Below the pieces are notes generated by a model, which saw nothing but the letters and a program-made list of their open reading frames with translations, did no database searches and had not been told where the DNA came from. Shown piece after piece: positions 5,461 through 11,797 of a stretch of 24,118 nucleotides of DNA. The position numbers and the translations under genes were made by a program. Source of the DNA: a virus; the IMG/VR virus record IMGVR_UViG_3300045999_007352, positions 1 to 24,118 of that record. One strand, 5' to 3'. Within the stretch, counting starts at the first letter, position 1, and each line of letters begins with the position of its first letter.

Positions 5461-6705
5461 ATGATAGATAATATTCACGCAGATATTGCTAAACATTCAA
5501 AAACATTAATGTTTAAGGAACCGTTTTATGGATTGTTTCTGATTAGTTTAAATAAAGAAATTAGTGATGCTGTTTCTACCGCTTGTGTAGCTAAAGATGG
5601 TATTAATACTAAACTAGTTATTAGTCCTAAATTTTGGGAGACAATTAGTGATCCATGTAAAGTAGCTGTTTTGAAACATGAATTGCTTCATATTGCGTTT
5701 AAACATCTTCAAATGTATGATGATTATTCAGAAAAAGAATTGTTGAATGTAGCTGCTGATTTAGAAATTAATCAATATATTGAAGATTCTTATAAAGATG
5801 AAACTTGGGAGGGTTTAGAAATAACTAAAGCACCTTGGGCTGCTCTTAATTTACCTGTTAAAGCGGGTACTAGAAAATATTATGAGTTATTACAACAAGA
5901 AATGCAAACTAATCCAGATGGTGATATTGCTAATTTTGTTCAAGCAATGAAAGCTGCTAATGGAGATGGTGAATCAAGAACTGTAACATTAGGTGATGGT
6001 ACTGAAGTTGAAGTTAAAGCATCTCATGAATTTTGGAAACAATATGAGGGTATGGATGAAGCAGAAAAGAAATTGATGGAGAAACAAATTGAACATCAAT
6101 TGAAAGAAACAGCTGATCAAGTACAAAGAAGTAGAGGTACTATACCTGGTGAGTTGAAAGAATTAATTGATAGTTTATATCTAAGTGAAGAAGCTGTTAT
6201 TGATTGGAGAGCATATTTAAGACGTTTCAATGGTATGGCTAATAAAATATTCACTAAAAAAACAAGACGTAAACCAAATAAACGTTTTTATGGTAATCCA
6301 GCTCTTAAAATTAAACAAAAGAAAAATACACTTGTAGCTGTTGATACATCAGGTTCAGTTGGTAAAGATGATTTAAAGGAGTTTTTAAGTGAAATTCATC
6401 ATATTTGGAAAACAGGTACACAAGTAACTGTTGTTGAATGTGATGCTAGAATTGGTCGTGTTTATGAGTATGTAGGTAAATTTGAAGAAGCTAAAGAAGT
6501 GACTGGTCGTGGAGGTACTGATTATGAACCAGTGATGCAATATCTTTGGGATCATAAAGATAAATATCAAAATTTGATTTATTTAACTGATGGTGAATGT
6601 GGAATTGGTCGTACACAACCATGTAAACCAACATTATGGGTTCATTGTTCAGGAAGACAAATAAATGATGAACTACCAGGTGCTAAAATACAAATAACAG
6701 CTTAA
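5461..6705 (+). CDS. Metallopeptidase-like (DUF2201-type) protein with C-terminal VWA domain
   Basis: The product has 414 residues in two parts. The N-terminal part has a zincin-type HELLH at 73-77, followed by H82 and a conserved-looking NVAADLEIN at 96-104, as in the putative metallopeptidase family that precedes VWA-like domains (DUF2201). A charged linker (about 165-235) follows. The C-terminal part has a complete MIDAS set: DTSGS at 295-299, GGTD at 351-354 and TDGE at 376-379. All metal-binding positions are retained, so both domains may be active. VWA proteins of this kind typically pair with a MoxR-type AAA+ ATPase, and such a gene follows 48 bases downstream. The pair probably acts as a chaperone-like machine on some protein complex; the target is unknown. 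Confidence 0.85.
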   Translation: MIDNIHADIAKHSKTLMFKEPFYGLFLISLNKEISDAVSTACVAKDGINTKLVISPKFWETISDPCKVAVLKHELLHIAFKHLQMYDDYSEKELLNVAADLEINQYIEDSYKDETWEGLEITKAPWAALNLPVKAGTRKYYELLQQEMQTNPDGDIANFVQAMKAANGDGESRTVTLGDGTEVEVKASHEFWKQYEGMDEAEKKLMEKQIEHQLKETADQVQRSRGTIPGELKELIDSLYLSEEAVIDWRAYLRRFNGMANKIFTKKTRRKPNKRFYGNPALKIKQKKNTLVAVDTSGSVGKDDLKEFLSEIHHIWKTGTQVTVVECDARIGRVYEYVGKFEEAKEVTGRGGTDYEPVMQYLWDHKDKYQNLIYLTDGECGIGRTQPCKPTLWVHCSGRQINDELPGAKIQITA

Positions 6706-6733
6706 TGACCTTAATTAATAACTTAAATTTAAT

Positions 6734-6745
6734 TATAAATAAAAA
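6734..6745 (+). promoter_or_regulatory. Shared leader motif TATAAATAAAAA (copy 3)
   Basis: The third identical 12-mer lies 8 bases before the ATG at 6754, in a 48-base gap between the VWA and MoxR genes. The TATAAATA core occurs once more at 11788-11795, before the ATG at 11798. By eye I found no exact copy of TATAAATA inside a gene. Confidence 0.45.
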
Positions 6746-6753
6746 ATAAATAT

Positions 6754-7947
6754 ATGGCTAAGAAATCAACATCAAAAACAAACGCATCTGTATCATTAAA
6801 CGTTCATGAATTAAAAGACTTTTTAAAACACATTATCGATAATAATCGTTATCTACAAGAAAATAGTAAACCAATGGTTAGTACTGAAGTAGTAGGTGAT
6901 TCAGGTATTGGTAAAACATCATCTATTATTCAGTTAGCAAATGAATTAGGATTGAATTTTGTTAAATTGAACCTTGCACAGATTGAAGAAATTGGTGATT
7001 TGGTTGGTTTTCCAATTCGTCAATTTGAAATGAAGGATAAGAAAGTAACTGAATGGGTAGATGAAAATTCAGTTGAGGATTATCGTAAAAAAGGATTTGA
7101 ATCAACAGGATTGAACCGTATGAGTTATTGTCCGCCAGAATGGATTAGTGGAAAAACAAATGGAGGTATATTGTTATTGGATGACTGGAATAGAGCTGAT
7201 ATGAGATTCATTCAAGCTGTAATGGAATTAATTGACCGTCAACAGTATATTAGTTGGAAACTACCTAAAGATTGGCATATTATATTAACATCAAATCCTG
7301 ACAATGGTGATTATTTAGTTAATAGTATAGATAACGCTCAGAAAACTAGATTTATTAGTGTTAATTTAAAGTTTGATCTTAAATGTTGGGGTAAGTGGGC
7401 TGAAGAGAATAAACTAGATGGTCGTTGTATTAATTTTATGTTGATGCATCCAGAACTAGTTACTAAAGAAGTTAATAGTAGAAGTGTGAGTATGTTCTTT
7501 AATAGTATTAGTTCAATTAAAAGTTTTGAAGAATCATTACCATTAATTCAGATGATTGGTGAGGGTTCAGTTGGTAGTGAATTTAGTACTTTGTTTACAA
7601 TGTTCATTAATAACAAATTGGATAAGATGATTTCACCAGAAAATATCTTAAATCAAGATGAACAATATGTGATGAACACACTTAAAAGTTTAGTTGGTAA
7701 AGATACAAATTATAGAGCTGATATTGCCTCAACATTAGGTACAAGGGTTGCTAACCATTTAGAATTTTATGCTAAAGAAAATAGTATTGAAAAACCACTT
7801 ATTGAACGTATCAGTAAGATTGTTACCGAGAAAATATTTGCTACAGATGTATGTTATAATATGGTTAAATCAATTTATAATAGTAATCCAGGTAAATTTA
7901 AATTGATGATGTTGAATAAAGAATTAGTTAAATACATTACTAAATAA
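6754..7947 (+). CDS. MoxR-type AAA+ ATPase
   Basis: The 397-residue product has a Walker A at 48-55 (GDSGIGKT), a Walker B at 140-149 (LLLDDWNRAD), a sensor-1 segment at 178-182 (LTSNP) and a candidate arginine finger in KTRF at 197-200. The NRAD after Walker B and the TSNPDNGDYLV stretch are typical of MoxR/RavA-like ATPases that remodel protein complexes. The N-terminus is short and Lys/Ser/Thr-rich; the C-terminal ~180 residues are helical. With the preceding VWA gene it forms the classic MoxR-VWA pair (compare RavA-ViaA). The gene ends the middle module: a terminator-like hairpin starts 26 bases after its stop. A dynein-like or McrB-like assignment is less likely because of size and neighbour. 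Confidence 0.87.
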   Translation: MAKKSTSKTNASVSLNVHELKDFLKHIIDNNRYLQENSKPMVSTEVVGDSGIGKTSSIIQLANELGLNFVKLNLAQIEEIGDLVGFPIRQFEMKDKKVTEWVDENSVEDYRKKGFESTGLNRMSYCPPEWISGKTNGGILLLDDWNRADMRFIQAVMELIDRQQYISWKLPKDWHIILTSNPDNGDYLVNSIDNAQKTRFISVNLKFDLKCWGKWAEENKLDGRCINFMLMHPELVTKEVNSRSVSMFFNSISSIKSFEESLPLIQMIGEGSVGSEFSTLFTMFINNKLDKMISPENILNQDEQYVMNTLKSLVGKDTNYRADIASTLGTRVANHLEFYAKENSIEKPLIERISKIVTEKIFATDVCYNMVKSIYNSNPGKFKLMMLNKELVKYITK

Positions 7948-7973
7948 TTTGATGATGAGGCTTAGCCAGCCAC

Positions 7974-7993
7974 GGGTGAGCGAAAGCTCACCC
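7974..7993 (+). terminator. 8-bp perfect hairpin with GAAA tetraloop, probable terminator
   Basis: GGGTGAGC (7974-7981) pairs perfectly with GCTCACCC (7986-7993) around a GAAA tetraloop, followed by ATTTTATATATTT. It sits shortly after the MoxR stop, in the largest intergenic gap of the window (7948-8078). It marks the end of the middle-gene transcript. The rest of the gap holds a candidate promoter motif at 8001 and nothing else I can assign. Confidence 0.8.
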
Positions 7994-8000
7994 ATTTTAT

Positions 8001-8009
8001 ATATTTATA
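8001..8009 (+). promoter_or_regulatory. Candidate phage promoter motif ATATTTATA (copy 1)
   Basis: The motif lies just after the hairpin at 7974-7993 and 69 bases before the glutaredoxin ATG. The same 9-mer recurs at 10372, 16828 and 19613, always intergenic. A looser relative (CCATATTTTTTATATA, 8039-8054) sits between it and the gene and might be the functional copy here. Confidence 0.5.
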
Positions 8010-8078
8010 TAGATAAAGTTTGGCCCTCCAAGAAATTTTCCATATTTTTTATATACGTCACTAAATAATTAGTTACTT

Positions 8079-8387
8079 ATGAATGAGGAAGTAAATATAA
8101 GGTTATTAACATTAAATGGTTGTGATTACTGTACATGGCTGAAGAGTGAGTTAGATAATGAGGGTATAGAGTATGTGAATATTGATGCTGATGTTTTTAG
8201 TGAATTCACTGAGAGTGTAGAGACATTATACCAAACAAATCATTATCCTGTTGTGTTTATTGAATATAAAGATAAAGTTGTTGCTTTACTAAGTGAGACA
8301 AGATTGGAACCATCAGATAATGTTCGTATATTCAACACAATACCAGAATTGATAGGAATGATTAAACAATATAAAAATGAGATATAA
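8079..8387 (+). CDS. Glutaredoxin-like thiol redox protein
   Basis: The 102-residue product has the thioredoxin-fold layout of glutaredoxins: a first strand (IRLLTLN), the active-site pair CDYC at 15-18 at the helix start, and a strand EYVNIDAD. The cis-proline turn HYPVVFI (Pro57) follows before the last strands. The length is normal for the family. Both active-site cysteines are kept, so dithiol chemistry is possible; a typical job in T4-like phages is reducing the phage ribonucleotide reductase, though no such gene is in the window. The C-terminal GG dipeptide of classic glutaredoxins is not evident. It overlaps the next gene by 11 bases and follows a candidate promoter. Confidence 0.82.
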   Translation: MNEEVNIRLLTLNGCDYCTWLKSELDNEGIEYVNIDADVFSEFTESVETLYQTNHYPVVFIEYKDKVVALLSETRLEPSDNVRIFNTIPELIGMIKQYKNEI

Positions 8388-8553
8388 ACAACCGATTCAA
8401 GATAAATTGGATCATTTAGAGAATATGTTAATAGGATTTGGATCTAGATTTACAGACCCTAAATTTAATGTTATTGTAGCTAAAGATTTACTTGACATAA
8501 TGAAAGAAAAATTAAATGAAATTCGCTCATTAGTAAACGCAGAACAAGACTAA
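8377..8553 (+). CDS. 58-residue helical protein
   Basis: The ATG at 8377 overlaps the end of the glutaredoxin gene by 11 bases, and the stop falls three bases before the HD-hydrolase ATG, so it fills the space between two firm genes exactly. The product begins MRYKQPIQDKLDHLENML and is largely helical, ending LVNAEQD. The two helix segments (DKLDHLENML and DLLDIMKEKLNEI) could form a helical hairpin. No family is recognised. It could be a small partner of either neighbour. Confidence 0.65.
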   Translation: MRYKQPIQDKLDHLENMLIGFGSRFTDPKFNVIVAKDLLDIMKEKLNEIRSLVNAEQD

Positions 8554-8556
8554 TAT

Positions 8557-9336
8557 ATGTTAACACCAGAACAAATTAAAGATAATTGGATTAAGTTTTT
8601 GAATAACATTGATACCTACATCTCAGGTGAACGAGGTGAAAAACTTAAAGCGTTCTATATTAAACACGAGGAACGTTTTATTATGATGCCCGCGTCTCAT
8701 AAATCTCAATATCATAATTGTTTTCCAGGTGGTTATATTGACCATGTGAATAGAGTTGTAGACGCAGCTATTGAGTTAGATGTTATATGGCGTAATTTTG
8801 GTATGATAGATACTTACACAACTGAGGAACTTATTTTCTCTTGTATCAATCATGATTTAGGTAAATTCGGAACTGAAGAACAAGAAGCATATATTGAACA
8901 AACAGATCAATGGAGACGAGATAAACTAAATGAGATTTATATGTTCAATGATCGTTTAGAATATATGTCTGTTCCTGATCGTGGTTTACATTTACTTTAT
9001 AGTAATGGTATCACACCTACTAAAAACGAGATGTTAGCTATTAAATTACATGATGGTTTATATGATGAATCTAATAAACCATACTTAATGACATTTAATC
9101 CAGAAACTAAACCACGTACATCACTTATTTATGTGGTACATCAAGCTGATTTATTAGCTGCTCGTGTTGAATTTGAACAAGAACATCTACCTAGACTATT
9201 AGGACCAAAGCAAGAAACACCTAAAGACTCTAAAAAAGACAATTTTAGTTTAAATAAAAATACATCGGCCACTAAACAGAAAGCCCTTAAAAAAATGGCT
9301 AACCCAGCTTTAGCCGAATTAATGAAGAATATATGA
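8557..9336 (+). CDS. HD-domain phosphohydrolase
   Basis: The 259-residue product carries an HD metal-binding set: H63 in the GGYIDHV segment, the H99-D100 pair in INHDLGKFG, H165 in IKLHDGLYD and D198 in VVHQADLLAAR. The GGxxxHV, HDLGK and HxADxL pattern resembles HD domains of the YhaM exoribonuclease group and of nucleotide phosphohydrolases, but the OB-fold of YhaM is missing. The C-terminal ~50 residues are polar and Lys/Ser-rich, probably disordered. Likely substrates are nucleotides or oligonucleotides; cyclic oligonucleotide signals of host defence are possible but unproven. Its TGA overlaps the next ATG. Confidence 0.78.
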   Translation: MLTPEQIKDNWIKFLNNIDTYISGERGEKLKAFYIKHEERFIMMPASHKSQYHNCFPGGYIDHVNRVVDAAIELDVIWRNFGMIDTYTTEELIFSCINHDLGKFGTEEQEAYIEQTDQWRRDKLNEIYMFNDRLEYMSVPDRGLHLLYSNGITPTKNEMLAIKLHDGLYDESNKPYLMTFNPETKPRTSLIYVVHQADLLAARVEFEQEHLPRLLGPKQETPKDSKKDNFSLNKNTSATKQKALKKMANPALAELMKNI

Positions 9337-9605
9337 TACTAGGAATTTTTTCAATTGCGCTTTGGGTATTCACAGTATTTGGATACATCATTTGGAATTT
9401 AAATCAAAAAGTAACTAAATTAGAGCAAATCGCTACTAAACAAAAATCCATTATTGATAGCATATCAGCTATAGTTGAGGAATCAAATAAACAACTCACT
9501 CAAGTTGAATTAACAGAGGCTTTCAAATCGGATGATCAAATTGGTTTCTTCTTCCGTAACTTACAAAATATCCAAGATTCGTTAAACCATTATTTGAAAA
9601 ATTAA
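9333..9605 (+). CDS. Membrane-anchored coiled-coil protein
   Basis: The 90-residue product begins with one hydrophobic stretch (residues 1-21, ILGIFSIALWVFTVFGYIIW) followed by a coiled-coil-like region (LNQKVTKLEQIATKQKSI) and an amphipathic C-terminal half ending QDSLNHYLKN. The start overlaps the HD gene's stop (ATGA). No lipobox or signal-peptidase site is evident, so it should stay as an N-in or N-out single-pass anchor. I know similar one-TM plus coil proteins near late sigma genes in T4-like phages of Bacteroidota, all uncharacterised. The sigma gene follows one base after its stop. Confidence 0.68.
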   Translation: MILGIFSIALWVFTVFGYIIWNLNQKVTKLEQIATKQKSIIDSISAIVEESNKQLTQVELTEAFKSDDQIGFFFRNLQNIQDSLNHYLKN

Positions 9606-9606
9606 G

Positions 9607-10356
9607 ATGAGTGAGGAAATATTATTAACAAAGAAAGGGACTGTACGTAAACGTAAACCAAAAAAAGCTAATGTCTATTTCACTCAAGAGACAGAAGATG
9701 CTATCATTGAATATTTGAAGTGTAAGAATCAAAAAAAAAGAAATAAAATTTTCAATGAGAAAATTAACTATGCTTTTCATAAGTTAGCTGAGAATATTAT
9801 TCATACTTTTAAATTTTATTATACTGAAGTAGATACAATACCTGATTTACAACATGAGGTTGTTGCTTTTTTACTTGAGAAACTACATCTTTATAATCAA
9901 GATAAAGGAAAAGCCTTTTCTTATTTTGGTACTATTGCTAAACGTTATCTGATTCTTTATAACAATGCTAATTATAAAAAATTAAAAGATAAAGCACCTG
10001 TTGAAGCTGTTGATGAGGATAAATCAATTTATATTGATCTAATCAATAATGATAATAGTATAAATGTTGATCAAACACCATCGTATTTAAAACAGTTCAC
10101 TAAATACGTAGATTCAAATATATTTGTTTTATTCCCAAAACAAAATGATGCTAGAATAGCTGACGCTATAATGGAGTTATTCCGTAAAAATGAAAATATT
10201 GATATTTTTAATAAAAAAGCATTATATATATTCATTAAGGAAATGACTGAGGCTTCAACACCTCAAATAACTAAAATAATTAAGCGTTTAAAAATAATAT
10301 ATGTTCGTAAGTATAATGAATATTATGAACATGGGTGTATTAATATGAATTCATAA
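9607..10356 (+). CDS. 55: Late-transcription sigma factor (T4 gp55-like)
   Basis: The 249-residue product has a sigma-70 region-2-like core at about residues 45-120: DLQHEVVAFLLEKLHLY, then KGKAFSYFGTIAKRYLI. This mirrors the D-L-x-x-E...F-D...G-x-x-F-x-T-Y/F-A pattern of sigma regions 2.1-2.3. A lysine/arginine-rich N-terminus precedes it. The C-terminal part (about 180-245) has helices and a TPQITKIIKRLK segment that could be a reduced DNA-binding element; no clear region 4 is seen, as in gp55. It would direct host RNA polymerase to late promoters. The position immediately before the virion genes fits, and the ATATTTATA motif 16 bases after its stop is a candidate target. Confidence 0.78.
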   Translation: MSEEILLTKKGTVRKRKPKKANVYFTQETEDAIIEYLKCKNQKKRNKIFNEKINYAFHKLAENIIHTFKFYYTEVDTIPDLQHEVVAFLLEKLHLYNQDKGKAFSYFGTIAKRYLILYNNANYKKLKDKAPVEAVDEDKSIYIDLINNDNSINVDQTPSYLKQFTKYVDSNIFVLFPKQNDARIADAIMELFRKNENIDIFNKKALYIFIKEMTEASTPQITKIIKRLKIIYVRKYNEYYEHGCINMNS

Positions 10357-10371
10357 TTCTTTTTACTCTCC

Positions 10372-10380
10372 ATATTTATA
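10372..10380 (+). promoter_or_regulatory. Candidate late promoter motif ATATTTATA (copy 2)
   Basis: The motif is in the 36-base gap between the sigma gene and the first gene of the tail module, 12 bases before the ATG at 10393. It is preceded by a pyrimidine-rich stretch, TTCTTTTTACTCTCC. If it is a -10-type element the mRNA would be nearly leaderless. Confidence 0.55.
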
Positions 10381-10392
10381 TAAAACCAAAAT

Positions 10393-10749
10393 ATGGATTT
10401 CAATCAAGTTATATTTAAAGATAAAACTTTTTCAAGCTTACTAGAAGATATATATAAAAACGCATCTCGTAAGGAAAAAGAAATTAAATCATTAATCGAC
10501 CAGCTCAAACCAATGATTCAAGAGCCAGGTGATGCAATGATGCTTGTTCCATTACTTAAAGAGTATATGGAAATCGCTGTTAAGAATGATGAGGCCTTAA
10601 TTAAAATGGCAGGTATTGTTCAACGTGCTATGTCTAATACTCAAGGTGATGGAGATGGTGGGGTATTAAGTGAGCGTGATAAAGAATTATTATTCCAAGA
10701 AATTAGCGGTGTTAAAATTGATGAACCTAAACAATTAGGAAATGGGTAG
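10393..10749 (+). CDS. 118-residue conserved-type protein at the head of the tail module
   Basis: The product begins MDFNQVIFKDKTFSSLLEDI and is mostly helical: KEKEIKSLIDQLKPMI, MLVPLLKEYMEIAVKNDEAL and IVQRAM. A glycine-rich hinge (GDGDGG) precedes a final helix. I recall proteins of this type next to late sigma genes in T4-like phages of Bacteroidota, but no function is known to me. It may be structural or an assembly helper, judged only from position. It overlaps the lysin gene by 8 bases, implying coupled translation. Confidence 0.7.
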   Translation: MDFNQVIFKDKTFSSLLEDIYKNASRKEKEIKSLIDQLKPMIQEPGDAMMLVPLLKEYMEIAVKNDEALIKMAGIVQRAMSNTQGDGDGGVLSERDKELLFQEISGVKIDEPKQLGNG

Positions 10750-11785
10750 AGGAAATACAATATCAACAGGCAATGTAGGAGGTAAAAGATTGAATAATTC
10801 TTATAATCAATCTTCTATTAATACTCAAAAATCTTTTCCAACATCCCCTTTTGATTATGGAATTGTGTCAAAATTTAATACAGAGGATAAAAGTATTTAT
10901 TTTACTCCACTTTATAATAATTTAACATTAACAAAACCAGGAACAGCTTTACCTTTATTTAAAAATGGTATGACTAGTCCTAAAGAAAATGAAATTGTTC
11001 CTTTATTAAGAGCCCCAGCAGGCTCATCCATAATTAGTAATGCGGCTGGTAGAGAAGTACAATCTATCTATTATTTAGATCCACTTATTATAGATGGTAA
11101 TATAAACGCTAATGTTGTTCCTTTAACAGTCAATCAAGCCGCTCTTGAAGCTCGAGTACAAAGTGGGATTGATCATGAGTTAGCGAAAACCGCTGTGAGA
11201 AGAACTGGTAATACTTATAAAGATGATGTTAAATTAGTTATAACTAAACTAAAAACAGTATTTAGTTCTAATGAAGTTATAGCGGGTATATTAGGTAATA
11301 TACATGAAGAAAGTGGATTTGATCCTAATGATCTTTTTTATGATACAAATGAAAGTGATAGCTATGGCTTAATACAATGGAATACAAATAGTAATTCAGC
11401 TTCAGATATGGCAAGTATTGGTTATGTACGTAGTGTTGGTTGTAGTGCGTGTACAGGTACTGTCACTGGACAAATGGATTTTCTACTCAGGTATCCTGAT
11501 TTTCAAAATTTTAAAAAATTTGTAGTGAATTTACCTAGTGAAAGTCCTGAACAATATGCTTTTGATTTTGCTAGAATAGTTGAAGGATGTAATGGATGTA
11601 CAGAGGCTGGAAGATTACATTTTAATAGATTAGTCCCATATACCACACAACCTCTTTATTTTAAAAAAATAGTTAACTATAAAGATAGAAATGGAAACAT
11701 AAGACCATTAGAACTTAACCAAGTGAAAAGAAGTTATTCAGCTCGTCGATTTTTTGAATCACTGACATCTGGTGAATTAGCATAA
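10742..11785 (+). CDS. Baseplate hub/tail lysin (phage tail lysozyme-type)
   Basis: The 347-residue product has an N-terminal ~125 residues (DYGIVSKF, TPLYNNLTL, KENEIVPLLRAP) that look like an OB-fold hub domain. The catalytic domain, about 160-300, contains VIAGILGNIHEESGFDP (179-195), SYGLIQWN (207-214) and a FARIVEG stretch near 276-282, as in the phage tail lysozyme family. E189 or E190 is the likely catalytic acid. Two CxxC pairs (CSAC 234-237, CNGC 283-286) lie in the domain and could bind zinc or form disulfides. It would cleave peptidoglycan locally as the tail tube penetrates, like T4 gp5. Next gene begins 12 bases downstream. Confidence 0.8.
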   Translation: MGRGNTISTGNVGGKRLNNSYNQSSINTQKSFPTSPFDYGIVSKFNTEDKSIYFTPLYNNLTLTKPGTALPLFKNGMTSPKENEIVPLLRAPAGSSIISNAAGREVQSIYYLDPLIIDGNINANVVPLTVNQAALEARVQSGIDHELAKTAVRRTGNTYKDDVKLVITKLKTVFSSNEVIAGILGNIHEESGFDPNDLFYDTNESDSYGLIQWNTNSNSASDMASIGYVRSVGCSACTGTVTGQMDFLLRYPDFQNFKKFVVNLPSESPEQYAFDFARIVEGCNGCTEAGRLHFNRLVPYTTQPLYFKKIVNYKDRNGNIRPLELNQVKRSYSARRFFESLTSGELA

Positions 11786-11797
11786 TATATAAATAAT

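Noticed and set aside
7959-7967. Short palindrome GGCTTAGCC before the terminator
   Set aside because: Too short, with a one-base centre, and not repeated elsewhere in the window.
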